Part shown: positions 8,615 through 16,931 of the stretch, one piece after another
How the letters are laid out: every line of letters begins with the position of its first letter
Numbering within the stretch: the stretch's first letter is position 1
Origin: Haliea sp.
GTDB taxonomy: Bacteria; Pseudomonadota; Gammaproteobacteria; Pseudomonadales; Halieaceae
Assembly: GCA_002692965.1 (NCBI GenBank)
Contig: NZNC01000004.1
Coordinates: forward strand, 173,884-237,883
Direction of reading: 5' to 3'
DNA: 64,000 nt
Made by a program: the position numbers and the translations under genes
The notes under the pieces: generated by a model
Told to the model about the DNA's origin: nothing
Databases searched by the model: none
Seen by the model: the letters and a program-made list of their open reading frames with translations, nothing else

Positions 8615-9409
8615 TCAGAAAGTCGCGCGGGGCATGCTCACCTGGGACGTGGTGATCCCGCCATTGACACCGACAATTTCGCCGGTGACATAAGCCGCGG
8701 CGGGAGAAGCCAGGTAGAGGGCGCAGGCGGCGATGTCCTCCGGGTCCCCCAGGCGGGCGAGGGGCGTCCGCTCCGACATGGTCCGCTCCAGCTCATCGGT
8801 CATGAAGTTGATCAGGGCGCTGGTTTTGGTCGCCCCCACGGCGATCGCGTTGACCCGGATTTTCGGCGCGAAATCCTGGGCCAGTTCTTCGGTCATCCAC
8901 GACAGCGCCGCCTTGCCGATGCCGTAGGCGACGAAACCCGGCTGGGGGTGACAACCGGCGGTGGAGGAGATGTTGACGATGGCGCCGCCATCGGGACTCC
9001 TCGCCAGGTGGGGCGCGCACTGACGGGAGAGAGAGAAAGCCGTGGTAACATTGAAGCGAAAGGCCCCCTCCAGATCCTCGTCAGTCGTCTCCAGGGCGGG
9101 CTGCGGGCCCCAGCCACCGGCGTTGTTGACCAGCACATCCAGGCGACCGAATTCCTCCAGCGCACGCGCCACAAGGCTTTCACGCTGCTCGCTCTCGAGT
9201 ACGTCACATGGGACGACCAGGGCGCGGCGACCGCGCTCACGCACGGCCTTCGCCGTATCTTCCAGCTGTGACTCGGTACGCGCCGATATCACGACATCGG
9301 CCCCGGCATCGGCGTAGGCAATGGCGGTAGCGGCGCCAATGCCGCGACCGGCACCGGTAATCAGAGCAACTTTTCCGTTCAGACGGAAACGATCCAATAT
9401 GGAAGTCAT
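8615..9409 (-). CDS. SDR family oxidoreductase (FabG-like)
   Basis: A classical short-chain dehydrogenase of 264 residues. It shows TGAGRGIGAATA for NAD(P) binding, VNNAGGWG, the catalytic Ser region NISSTAG and YGIGKAAL (Tyr-x3-Lys), and a PEDIAACALYLAS C-terminal region typical of FabG-like reductases. The ATG at 9409 is preceded by AGGAG at a 5-nt spacing; an in-frame ATG 18 codons upstream overlaps the preceding gene's end and has no such site. It lies 31 bp after the old-yellow-enzyme-like gene and is probably cotranscribed with it. The acyl or alcohol substrate is unknown. Confidence 0.9.
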   Translation of the reverse strand: MTSILDRFRLNGKVALITGAGRGIGAATAIAYADAGADVVISARTESQLEDTAKAVRERGRRALVVPCDVLESEQRESLVARALEEFGRLDVLVNNAGGWGPQPALETTDEDLEGAFRFNVTTAFSLSRQCAPHLARSPDGGAIVNISSTAGCHPQPGFVAYGIGKAALSWMTEELAQDFAPKIRVNAIAVGATKTSALINFMTDELERTMSERTPLARLGDPEDIAACALYLASPAAAYVTGEIVGVNGGITTSQVSMPRATF

Positions 9410-9440
9410 GACAACTCCTGTCGGCTGGTGGCGGCAGCGC

Positions 9441-10679
9441 TTATTCGGCCGCGGCCGCGGCAATGCGGTTCAGGGCCGGATCATTGGGCGGGTTCCTGAC
9501 ACACCAGGTTCCGGCGGGATGATAGATGTAGGCGACACAGCCATTGCAGTTGTCGCAGCCGGACTGGGTGACCTCCCCGCTGTGGAACTTGTTCACCAGG
9601 GCCGGGTCGTGGATCAGGGCACGCGCCATGACCACGCACTCGAAGCCCTCGGACACGGCTTCCTCGGCATTGGCCAGGGACTTCACGCCCCCGAGGTAGG
9701 CCAGCGGCATGTTCACCGCCTCGCGGATGCGCAGCGAGTTCTCGCGGAAGTAGCGTTCCCGGAAGGTCACCTTGGGCTCACTGGCGGCCGCGCCTTTCAT
9801 CATTAGCGCAGTGACCCATTCCCCCTGCTCCTTGAGCACCTTGCTGATTTCCACCCGGTTCATGTTGCTGCCGAACATGTACCAGGTGGACTCGACATTG
9901 CGCCCCCCGGAAAGCACCAGCATGTCGGCACCCGCCGCCTCCAGGGCCCGTGCGGTTACCACGGAGTCCTCGACCTGGGTGCCGCGGCGCACACCGTCGG
10001 CCACGGAAATTTTCGCCAGCACGGCCAGGTCCTTGCCCACCGCCTGCTTGACCGCGGCCAGCACGCGCGCCGGGAAACGTACCCGGTTCTCCGCACTGCC
10101 GCCGTACTCGTCCTTGCGCTTGTTGCTCAGCGGGGAGATGAACTGGTTGAGCAGGTAGCCATGCCCCATGTGCAGCTCGACCGCATCGAAACCGGCCTCG
10201 CGGCACAGCTCGGCGGCCCGCACGAACTCCGCGGTGACACGCGCCATGTCTGTCTCGTCCATCGCGCGGCTGAAAAAATTGCCCTTCAGCGCACCCGCCG
10301 GGTTGAAGCCGGAGACCGAGCTGATGGTGCGCCCCTTGACCTTCATGCCGGTCACGAAGGAGCCACCGTGGGTGATCTGTGCCGAGATTGCAGCGCCCTC
10401 GGCGTGCACCGCGTCGGTGAGCACCCGCAGGTCCGGCAGTGCTTCCTCGCGCATCCAGATCTGGTTGGGCAGTGTGCGCCCCTCGGGGGCCACCGAGATA
10501 TAGGCGACGGTGGTCATACCGACCCCCCCCGCCGCCAGGTCGCGGTGGTGCTTGACCAGCGCCTTGGTGGGCTTGCCATCCAGGCACATGGCCTCGTTGG
10601 CACCCGACTTGATAAAGCGATTGCGCAGGGTCAGGGGCCCGATGGTGACGGGATCAAAGGGGGAAACAGTACTGTTCAT
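9441..10679 (-). CDS. NADH:flavin oxidoreductase / old yellow enzyme family, DCR-like with FeS cysteines
   Basis: A 412-residue TIM-barrel flavoprotein. The N-terminal GPLTLRNRFIKSG, the HMGHGYLLNQFISPLSNKR active-site segment and the LGGVKSL/ VVMARALIHDP FMN-phosphate region mark the family. A cysteine group near the C-terminus, C-x2-C-x2-C-x11-C (CDNCNGC then WCVRN), resembles the 4Fe-4S ligand set of 2,4-dienoyl-CoA reductase and trimethylamine dehydrogenase, but the NAD(P)-binding FAD domain that follows in FadH is absent, so electrons must come from another protein or directly. Cotranscribed with the SDR gene downstream. Inverted repeats lie just upstream of the start. Substrate unknown; probably an enoyl or enone. 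Confidence 0.9.
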   Translation of the reverse strand: MNSTVSPFDPVTIGPLTLRNRFIKSGANEAMCLDGKPTKALVKHHRDLAAGGVGMTTVAYISVAPEGRTLPNQIWMREEALPDLRVLTDAVHAEGAAISAQITHGGSFVTGMKVKGRTISSVSGFNPAGALKGNFFSRAMDETDMARVTAEFVRAAELCREAGFDAVELHMGHGYLLNQFISPLSNKRKDEYGGSAENRVRFPARVLAAVKQAVGKDLAVLAKISVADGVRRGTQVEDSVVTARALEAAGADMLVLSGGRNVESTWYMFGSNMNRVEISKVLKEQGEWVTALMMKGAAASEPKVTFRERYFRENSLRIREAVNMPLAYLGGVKSLANAEEAVSEGFECVVMARALIHDPALVNKFHSGEVTQSGCDNCNGCVAYIYHPAGTWCVRNPPNDPALNRIAAAAAE

Positions 10680-10704
10680 GGGCTACCTCGGCGCGTGCTA
10701 TCGA

Positions 10705-10740
10705 CTGTTATCGCAGCGATAGTAACAGCGCTTGCGCAAG
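10705..10740. promoter_or_regulatory. Overlapping inverted repeats upstream of the flavin reductase/SDR operon
   Basis: Three symmetric elements lie 26 to 61 bp before the start codon: CTGTTA/TAACAG at 10705-10710 and 10723-10728, enclosing TATCG-CAG-CGATA at 10709-10721, and CTTGCGCAAG at 10731-10740. The density of dyad symmetry at this position suggests operator sites. The cognate regulator is not in the neighbourhood. Confidence 0.5.
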
Positions 10741-10803
10741 GGGACGAATGGTCCGCCCGCGTGGCGGCCGCCCGGTTCAACAATGCAGGCAGCACCTCCA
10801 GGC

Positions 10804-12162
10804 TCAGAGGAGTATCGGCGCATACAGTGGCAGCCCCAGGCTGAGCGCTGCCAGCAGCAGCCAGGCGACCCAGGGCAGAGTAGCGACCGCGGTCGAGCCG
10901 TCGCCCGAGCGCAACAGCCACCACCAGCGCAGCAGCAACAGCAGCGTCAACAACGTGGACAGGCTCAACAAATGCGGCAACCACGGCTGCCAGGGCACGG
11001 CGCCCGCCAGGTCACCACTGACGCTGTCCTTCAGCCAGCGCTTTACCGCCTCGCCGCTGGTCAGGGGCAGGCCAATCACCGACAGCGCGGGCAGGGCCAC
11101 CACCAGCAGGGCCAGACCGCGAGCGACTGGCGCCCCGGGAAGCGACAGGCCGACACTCAGGAACAGCGCGCCCTTGGCCAAACCGTGGTGCAACACAAAC
11201 AGACCGAACCAGCCGCTGACCAGCCACCACAGTGCCGGCTCCACCAGAACCGCACCCAGCATCAGCGTCGCCAGCCCCATCTGGCTGATACTCGACCAGG
11301 CCAGCACGGTCTTCGCTTCGCGGGTCCAGATGCCGCGAAGTGCCGCCCCGAGCAGGGCAATCAGCCCCAGGGCCATCACCATTGTGCCCCAGGCTGGCAG
11401 GCTGGTCAGCCCCAGCGGCAAGACTACCAGCCAGCCCAGCAACCCGGCCTTGATCATCGCCCCGCTGAGCACTGCGCTGGCGGGTGTTGGCGCCACCGGG
11501 TGCGCCAGCGGCAACCAGAAATGCAGCAGCGGCAGGCCAGCCTTCACGCCAAAGCCCGTCAGCAACAGGCCGAGGGCAAGCCCCGGTTGCTGCGAGCGGC
11601 CCAGGGCCGTCGCCATCTCCGCCAGCAGCACACTGCCACCGGCCAGCTCACTGGCTAGCAGCAGGCCCGCCAGCAGCGCCAGCTCCCCGAGGACAGCCAT
11701 GGCGATATAGACCTTGCCCGCCCAGAGGGCACGCGGGCTGTCGGCGTGCACGACCAGCCCCCAGGCGGCAAAGGTCATCAGCGCAAAGCCGGCGTAGAAC
11801 CCCACCGCATCCCCCGCCACGATCAGCCACAGGTTGCCGGCGAGGGCCAGGCACCAGCTGCTCAGGAACCAGCGCTCCCGCTCCGCCCCCTCCAGCACGG
11901 CGCGCGCGTACAGGCCGGCACCCCCCCACAGCAGAGAGGCCGCCAGCAGGAAAGGGCTGCGCAGGGTATCCAGTTGCCAGCGCGCGCCCAGCATCAGCCA
12001 GGGGATGTCCACGCTGGCATCGCGCACCTGGGTGGCCAGCAGCAGCGCCGGCAGCGGCAACCAGGGCAGCAGGCGCCATAACAGAAACCGCGTGGAGCCC
12101 GTTGCCACCAGGGAGGCGGCCAGCAGGGGCAGCAGGACCGCCGCGGAGAAAGCCCAGCTCAT
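10804..12162 (-). CDS. Mrp/complex I-type proton-translocating antiporter-like subunit lacking the TM5 glutamate
   Basis: A 452-residue polytopic protein of the NuoL/M/N-MrpA/D family and the last gene of the antiporter operon, overlapping the previous gene by 4 bp. The conserved lysines are present (FGVKAGLPLLHFWLP and SGAMIKAGLLGW). In the aligned TM5 segment, however, the glutamate seen in the other two paralogues (FLFYEMLTLS; LYVGLELITL) is replaced by alanine at about residue 127 (YAGFALMTFAAWG). In complex I antiporter subunits this glutamate is important for pumping. The protein may have a structural or altered transport role; this is inference. Confidence 0.88.
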   Translation of the reverse strand: MSWAFSAAVLLPLLAASLVATGSTRFLLWRLLPWLPLPALLLATQVRDASVDIPWLMLGARWQLDTLRSPFLLAASLLWGGAGLYARAVLEGAERERWFLSSWCLALAGNLWLIVAGDAVGFYAGFALMTFAAWGLVVHADSPRALWAGKVYIAMAVLGELALLAGLLLASELAGGSVLLAEMATALGRSQQPGLALGLLLTGFGVKAGLPLLHFWLPLAHPVAPTPASAVLSGAMIKAGLLGWLVVLPLGLTSLPAWGTMVMALGLIALLGAALRGIWTREAKTVLAWSSISQMGLATLMLGAVLVEPALWWLVSGWFGLFVLHHGLAKGALFLSVGLSLPGAPVARGLALLVVALPALSVIGLPLTSGEAVKRWLKDSVSGDLAGAVPWQPWLPHLLSLSTLLTLLLLLRWWWLLRSGDGSTAVATLPWVAWLLLAALSLGLPLYAPILL

Positions 12163-13652
12163 GGCAGGTACATCCTCAGGGCCACCAGATCGGCCCAGGC
12201 CAGGGGGCTAAAGGGAGCCGCGGCCAGCACGCCCACCAGTACAGTCAGGACCGCAGTGAAGACCGGCGGCCAGAGCAGCAGGGCGTGGGTCTCCAGGCGC
12301 CCCAGGGCGCGCTCCGCCGGCCAGTCACCCCGCAGCGGCCGGAACCACAGGCGATAGACAATGGGCAGGAAATACAGGGCATTGAGCAGACTGCTCAACA
12401 GCAGCACCGGGATCACCCAGGCCATGTCCGCCGCCAGCGCACCCCGCCCCAGCATCCACTTGGTCACAAAACCCGCCAGGGGGGGAATGCCGATCATACC
12501 GAAGGCGGCGACAGTAAACGCCAGGGAGGTCAGGGGCATGCGCGGCCCCGCGCCATCCAGCTCATCCACCCGGTGCACGCCGAGTGTCTCGGCATAATTG
12601 CCGGCGCAGAAAAACAGCGTGACCTTCATGATCCCCTGGTGCAGCAGGTGGACCAGGCCGCCCACCGTGCCCAGGGGACCAAACAGGCTGATCCCCAGCA
12701 CGATGTAGGCGATCTGGCTGACCGTCGAAAAGGCCAGGCGTCGCTTCAGGTCGCTCTGCCACAATGCCCGCAGTGAGCCGTAGATCACCGTGAACGCCGC
12801 CACCCAGGCGAGCGGCTCCAGGACCCCCAGGCTGGCGGCGAAATCGATGCCGTAGATGTCATAGACCACCCGAACAATGCCGAAGGCACCGGCCTTGACT
12901 ACCGCCACGGCGTGCAGCAGGGCACTCACGGGTGCCGGCGCCACCATCGCCGTGGGCAGCCAGCCGTGCAGGGGAACCAGGGCCGCCTTTACCCCCAGGC
13001 CGGCCACCAGCAGCGCGAAAATACCGATCAGCGCCGGGTAGCGGGCGGGGTCCGAGCCCATCAGGTGGCCGGTTTCGCGGAAGGCCAGGTCGCCCTCCAG
13101 CTGGTATAGCAGGACCACACCGAGCAGCAGCACCGCGCCCCCGCCCAGGGTATAGATAATGTACTGACGCCCGGCGCGCAGGGCTTTCGGAGTGCCGCGG
13201 TGCACCACCAGCGGATAGGTCGACAGGGTGAGCATTTCGTAGAACAGAAAAAAAGTGAACAGGTTACCCGCCAGGGCAATCCCCAGGGTACTGGCCACGC
13301 AGAGACTGAAGAAACCGAAGAAGCGACTGCGGTTGGGGGAACCCTCCAGATAGCCCACGGCGTAGAGGGTGGTGAACAGCCAGAGCAGCGCCGACAGGCC
13401 GGCGAACAGCATGGCAACCGCGTCCGCCCGCAACACGAAGCGCACCCCCGGCAGCATCTCGTAGCTGATGCCGTAGAACCGTCCCTGAAAGACCCCCCAG
13501 GTCATTGCCGCCACCAGGGCGAGCTTAAGGGTCGCCGCCAGAATATTCACAGTGGTACGGATGCTGTGGCGGTGCTCCGGCAGGGCAAAGATAATCAGCG
13601 ACGCCAGCAGCGACGTAGCCAGGGTGGCGAGTGGCAGCCAGGCGCCGCTCAT
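12159..13652 (-). CDS. mrpD: Mrp antiporter subunit D-like (proton-conducting membrane subunit)
   Basis: A 497-residue membrane protein with about 14 predicted helices. The key charged residues of the antiporter fold are visible: the TM5 Glu in FFLFYEMLTLSTYPLV, the TM7 Lys in GLGVKAALVPLHGWLP, and the TM8 Lys in LLHAVAVVKAGAFG. The sequence is closest in style to MrpD/MnhD. It overlaps the gene before it and the gene after it by 4 bp each, so translation is coupled. It forms part of the membrane antiporter complex exchanging Na+ or another monovalent cation for protons. Which of the three large paralogues plays the MrpA role cannot be settled by eye. Confidence 0.9.
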   Translation of the reverse strand: MSGAWLPLATLATSLLASLIIFALPEHRHSIRTTVNILAATLKLALVAAMTWGVFQGRFYGISYEMLPGVRFVLRADAVAMLFAGLSALLWLFTTLYAVGYLEGSPNRSRFFGFFSLCVASTLGIALAGNLFTFFLFYEMLTLSTYPLVVHRGTPKALRAGRQYIIYTLGGGAVLLLGVVLLYQLEGDLAFRETGHLMGSDPARYPALIGIFALLVAGLGVKAALVPLHGWLPTAMVAPAPVSALLHAVAVVKAGAFGIVRVVYDIYGIDFAASLGVLEPLAWVAAFTVIYGSLRALWQSDLKRRLAFSTVSQIAYIVLGISLFGPLGTVGGLVHLLHQGIMKVTLFFCAGNYAETLGVHRVDELDGAGPRMPLTSLAFTVAAFGMIGIPPLAGFVTKWMLGRGALAADMAWVIPVLLLSSLLNALYFLPIVYRLWFRPLRGDWPAERALGRLETHALLLWPPVFTAVLTVLVGVLAAAPFSPLAWADLVALRMYLP

Positions 13653-15115
13653 GGCGACAACACCTCGCCACCGAAAGGCAGTCCAAGCACGGAGAGGACC
13701 GGCTCAGCCACCAGGCCCAGACCCAGCGCCAGCAGGGCAAGCACCAGGGGAATGATTTCCAGCGAGCGCGGGGGATGATAGAAGGGGTCACTCTCTTCGA
13801 CCTCCTGGAAGGAGGCGCGGTAAATCCGGAAGACGTAGGCCGCCGCCAGCAGCCCGCCCACCAACAGGACGGCGGCCCACCACCATTGGCCACTGGCAAG
13901 GCTCGCCTGCAGCAACAGCCACTTGGCGGCGAAGCCACCGCTGGGCGGCATGCCCATCAACGAGACTCCGGCCAGCCCAAAGGAAAACAGCGACAGTGGC
14001 AGGTAGCGGCTGACGCCAGCCAGCGCTTCCACCCGTTTGCTGCGCACCGAGAGGATCAGGTTTCCCGCGGCCAGGAACATCGCCGACTTGGCCAGGGCGT
14101 GACTGATCACCTGCAGGGTCACTCCCTGCTGCGCCTGCAGGGACACAGCCTCGGGTACGCCGTGCGACAGGGGAAACAGCAGGAACAGGTAGCCGATCTG
14201 GGCCACCGAAGACCAGGCCACGACCAGCTTGAGCTGCGGCTGACGCAGGGCCTGCCAGCTCCCCCAGCACACCGCTGCGCTGCCCGCCACTCCCAACAGA
14301 ACACCCACCACCGCCGCCTCCAGGGCGGGCCCCAGCTCCAGCCAGACCCGCGCCGCGACATAAAACGCCGCCTTGACCACCAGCCCCGATAACAGCGCAC
14401 TCACCGGTGCGCGTGCAATACCGTGGGCCGGTGGCAGCCAGGTATGCCCGGGAAACAGGGCGGCCTTGACCGCCAGCCCGAACAGCATGATCAGCAAGGC
14501 AAAACTGGCCGCGGGGCTCGCGGAGCCTGCACCCTCCCCCACCCCGACCAGTGACAGGCTGCCAAACTCGGCGTAGAGCAGTGCCACCCCCAGCAGGTAA
14601 GCCAGGGAGCCGATCAGTGCCGCAAACAGATAGCGCAGGGCGGCCTCCAGCGCGGGTGCCGCGCCACCCAGCACCACCAGCCCCACCGCCGCCAGGGTGA
14701 TCAGCTCGAGCCCGACATACAGGTTGAACAGGTCACCCGCCAGCCAGACCGCATTGAGACCCGCCCAGAGCATCCAGAAAAGCGGCCAGAAATAGCGTTG
14801 CCAGGGGCGCGAGGGATCCAAATAGAGCCCGGCATGCAAGCCGCAGGCGGCCCCAACCAGCGCCGTGAGCAGGACGAAGGTTACCGCAAGGCCGTCGACT
14901 CGCAAGCCGATGCCAAGGGGCGGCGCCCAGCCCCCGAGGTGGTAGAAAAACCCGCCCTGCTCCGCGACCCAGGCCCACAGCGCCAGGGACAGGGCCATCT
15001 GCAGGAGCATGCCAATCACGCTGGCCAGGCGGGCGGCGCGAAACGCCAGCAACAGACACAGGACTGCCCAGGCCAGGGGCGTGAACAACAGGCCCGCCAT
15101 CAAGAGACTGCTCAC
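13649..15115 (-). CDS. Mrp antiporter large subunit (complex I subunit 5/MrpD family)
   Basis: A 488-residue proton-conducting subunit. The TM5 Glu (DLFNLYVGLELITLAAVG), the TM7 Lys (GLAVKAALFPGHTWLPPAHG) and the TM8 Lys (SGLVVKAAFYVAARVW) are all present. The GTG at 15115 is chosen because it forms a GTGA overlap with the stop of the MrpC gene; an in-frame ATG lies at 15100 (MAGLLFTPLAW) and is also possible. The frame continues open upstream to 15472, but that part is an out-of-frame reading of MrpC and MrpB. It is one of three MrpA/D-type paralogues in this operon. Confidence 0.87.
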   Translation of the reverse strand: MSSLLMAGLLFTPLAWAVLCLLLAFRAARLASVIGMLLQMALSLALWAWVAEQGGFFYHLGGWAPPLGIGLRVDGLAVTFVLLTALVGAACGLHAGLYLDPSRPWQRYFWPLFWMLWAGLNAVWLAGDLFNLYVGLELITLAAVGLVVLGGAAPALEAALRYLFAALIGSLAYLLGVALLYAEFGSLSLVGVGEGAGSASPAASFALLIMLFGLAVKAALFPGHTWLPPAHGIARAPVSALLSGLVVKAAFYVAARVWLELGPALEAAVVGVLLGVAGSAAVCWGSWQALRQPQLKLVVAWSSVAQIGYLFLLFPLSHGVPEAVSLQAQQGVTLQVISHALAKSAMFLAAGNLILSVRSKRVEALAGVSRYLPLSLFSFGLAGVSLMGMPPSGGFAAKWLLLQASLASGQWWWAAVLLVGGLLAAAYVFRIYRASFQEVEESDPFYHPPRSLEIIPLVLALLALGLGLVAEPVLSVLGLPFGGEVLSP

Positions 15116-15420
15116 CGATCTTCCTGCCGCCCGGTCGGCAGGCTGACCCTGCCAGTGAGATGGAAGTAACGCCGGATCAGGACCAGCGCCAGGGCAGTGG
15201 CCGCCACCGCCACCACGATGCCCGTGAGGACCAGTGCGTGGGTAACCGGGTCGCTGCCATGCCGGTGGGCAGGCAGGCCCACGAGCAGCAGAAACACCCC
15301 GGAGCCCAGCAGGTTGAAGGCCAGCAGGCGGCGCAACAAATGGCGCACCAGCAGGCAGCCCGCCAGGCCGCCACCGCACAACAGGGCACCCGCCAGGACG
15401 TAGAGCAGCGCGGAGGTCAT
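15112..15420 (-). CDS. mrpC: Mrp antiporter subunit C (NuoK-like)
   Basis: A small membrane protein of 102 residues with three predicted helices. It resembles MnhC/MrpC and NuoK: LLRRLLAFNLLGSGVFLLLVGL, then DPVTHALVLTGIVVAVAATALALVLI, the typical DP-(hydrophobic)-ALVLTGIVI signature of the family. ATG at 15420 overlaps the stop of the preceding MrpB gene (ATGA) and its own stop overlaps the GTG of the next gene. The much longer open frame from 15759 reads through MrpB out of frame and is not the gene. Confidence 0.92.
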   Translation of the reverse strand: MTSALLYVLAGALLCGGGLAGCLLVRHLLRRLLAFNLLGSGVFLLLVGLPAHRHGSDPVTHALVLTGIVVAVAATALALVLIRRYFHLTGRVSLPTGRQEDR

Positions 15421-16121
15421 GCGGGCGGCCCCCCGTCGGCATCCTCTTCCGGCGCCACCGGTGCGGAGACAAACAGCGCCAGCAGGATCATGCCGATGGA
15501 CAGGCTGAGACCCGCCTCGATGACCAGGATCAGCGCCCCCGCCAGTCCGGGGGGATAGGCCAGGAAGGCCCGCCCATCGAGGGCGCCCAAGAGCGCAATC
15601 AGCAGGAAGACAGAAAAGCCCAGCACCAGGCCGGCGCGCAACAGGGTGCCGGGCCGCAGGAAGGCCATCGGCAAGCCCGCCAGCCGGCCCAGCACGCCCG
15701 CTGCGGCCAACAGCGCCCCCGCCTGGAAGGCGCCGCCGGGGCGGCTGCTGCCGGCCCACAGCAGCCAGCCCGCCAGCAGCACCAACAGCGGCAAGAACAG
15801 GCGCAGCAGCGCGTGCAACAGGGGGTCGGCGGAACGCATTGCCGGGTCTTCCAGCGCCGAGGTCCTGGCCAGGGAAATACCCACCATGCCGGCGATTACC
15901 AGCACGCCGATTTCCAGCAGGGTATCGTAGCTGCGAAAGTTCAGCAGCACTGCCGTCACCGGGTGGCTGACACCGCTGTCGGGCAACCAGCGAGACAGGA
16001 GCACGGACAGGGCCTGCTGTTCCGCGGGCAGCGCCACCAGATGCCGCACCGCCCAGAGCAGGCAGACCGTAAACAGCAGGCAGGCGGCCCCCAGCAGGGC
16101 CTGTCTGGCGCGTTCAATCAT
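15417..16121 (-). CDS. mrpB: Fused MbhE-like/MrpB antiporter subunit
   Basis: A 234-residue membrane protein. The N-terminal about 95 residues contain GVSHPVTAVLLNFRSYDTL, the signature of the C-terminal end of MrpA (a separate protein, MbhE, in archaeal membrane-bound hydrogenases). The remainder contains SSRPGGAFQAGALLAAAGVL, the MnhB-domain signature. The protein thus joins the last piece of MrpA to MrpB. ATG at 16121 is chosen since the conserved sequence starts at MIERARQALLG and it overlaps the end of the preceding gene by 8 bp. The frame extends further upstream to 16223 without support. Confidence 0.88.
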   Translation of the reverse strand: MIERARQALLGAACLLFTVCLLWAVRHLVALPAEQQALSVLLSRWLPDSGVSHPVTAVLLNFRSYDTLLEIGVLVIAGMVGISLARTSALEDPAMRSADPLLHALLRLFLPLLVLLAGWLLWAGSSRPGGAFQAGALLAAAGVLGRLAGLPMAFLRPGTLLRAGLVLGFSVFLLIALLGALDGRAFLAYPPGLAGALILVIEAGLSLSIGMILLALFVSAPVAPEEDADGGPPA

Positions 16122-16380
16122 CCTCGGCTGCTCCGCCAGCGGGGCGGCGGCGCAAGTGGCTGACCGCATCGAGAAACAGGACACCGCTGAGGCCGGCACC
16201 GATAATCGCCTCGGCCAGGGCAATATCCGGCGCGCGCAGGCGCACCCAGGCCAGTGACATCAGCAGACCAAAGGCGATGAACATGACCACGGCCCGGAAC
16301 AGATCCCGGGACAACAGCGCCCCGGCCGCCGTCGCCAACAGGGCACAGACCAGCAGGCCGTCCAGCCAGAGTTCAGTCAC
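16114..16380 (-). CDS. MbhD/DUF4040-like antiporter subunit (MrpA C-terminal piece)
   Basis: An 88-residue membrane protein starting with GTG at 16380. Its GTG sits in GTGACTGA, overlapping the stop of mrpG by 8 bp. The motif SLAWVRLRAPDIALAEAIIGAGLSGVLFL is characteristic of DUF4040, the segment found near the C-terminus of MrpA and as free-standing MbhD in archaeal hydrogenase and Mrp-like complexes. Together with the MbhE-MrpB fusion next to it, it supplies the C-terminal half that canonical MrpA carries in one chain. Confidence 0.87.
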   Translation of the reverse strand: MTELWLDGLLVCALLATAAGALLSRDLFRAVVMFIAFGLLMSLAWVRLRAPDIALAEAIIGAGLSGVLFLDAVSHLRRRPAGGAAEDD

Positions 16381-16663
16381 TGCCCGCCTCCTCCCCCGCC
16401 GACAGGGCACGCGCAACCAGGTGTGCCGAGGTGGCACTGGCCACCAGGGCAACCACCCAGACCAGCAGGATCTTCACGGCGACTGCCCACCCTGTCACTC
16501 CGGGCAGCAGGGCGAGCACGATCAGGCCCAGTCCGAGGTTGTCGGCCTTGGTCAGAGCGTGGATACGCGTCAGGGTATCGGGGAAGCGGAAAAGTCCGAG
16601 CGTCCCGAGACCGAAGAACAGGCAACCGAGAAACAGCAGCGCGACCTGCAGCACTTCAGTCAT
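16373..16663 (-). CDS. mrpG: Mrp antiporter subunit G
   Basis: A 96-residue membrane protein with three helices. FFGLGTLGLFRFPDTLTRIHALTKADNLGLGLIVLAL matches the MnhG/PhaG family signature. The start ATG lies in ATGACTGA, an 8-bp overlap with the stop of mrpF, mirrored by the same arrangement at its own 3' end. It is required for assembly or activity of the Mrp complex in characterised systems. Confidence 0.93.
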   Translation of the reverse strand: MTEVLQVALLFLGCLFFGLGTLGLFRFPDTLTRIHALTKADNLGLGLIVLALLPGVTGWAVAVKILLVWVVALVASATSAHLVARALSAGEEAGSD

Positions 16664-16931
16664 CGGTGGAACCCGGCGGGTTGCCAGCCACCCGTGTCAA
16701 AAAGGCCACCGTCGCCAGCACCGACAGCAGGGAGAGCGCCAGGGCGACGTCGCGCAGGGCGGACTGCGCCTGCGACTGGGCCAGTATCAGGAGCAGAGCC
16801 ACCCCGGTGGTGCCAAATAACTGCGCAGCCAACATGCGGTCCGCCACCGAGGGCCCGCGCCAGATACGTAACAGTCCCAGGCCCAGCATGGTCAGGAGCC
16901 AGAACGACGCCAGCGCCATTGGCAGGGTCAT
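16656..16931 (-). CDS. mrpF: Mrp antiporter subunit F
   Basis: A 91-residue membrane protein with three helices. The sequence LGLLRIWRGPSVADRMLAAQLFGTTGVALLLIL carries the GP-(S/T)-x-x-DR motif of MnhF/PhaF. ATG at 16931 overlaps the mrpE stop as ATGA. The frame is open upstream to 17219, but that is an out-of-frame reading of mrpE. It belongs to the EFG module of the antiporter. Confidence 0.92.
   Translation of the reverse strand: MTLPMALASFWLLTMLGLGLLRIWRGPSVADRMLAAQLFGTTGVALLLILAQSQAQSALRDVALALSLLSVLATVAFLTRVAGNPPGSTDD

Noticed and set aside
13649..15472. A 607-codon version of the Mrp large subunit
   Set aside because: The extra N-terminus is an alternate frame of mrpC and mrpB; the GTG at 15115 fits the operon's overlaps.
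15112..15759. A 215-codon version of mrpC
   Set aside because: Residues before MTSALLYVLAG are an out-of-frame reading of mrpB; the true ATG at 15420 forms an ATGA overlap.
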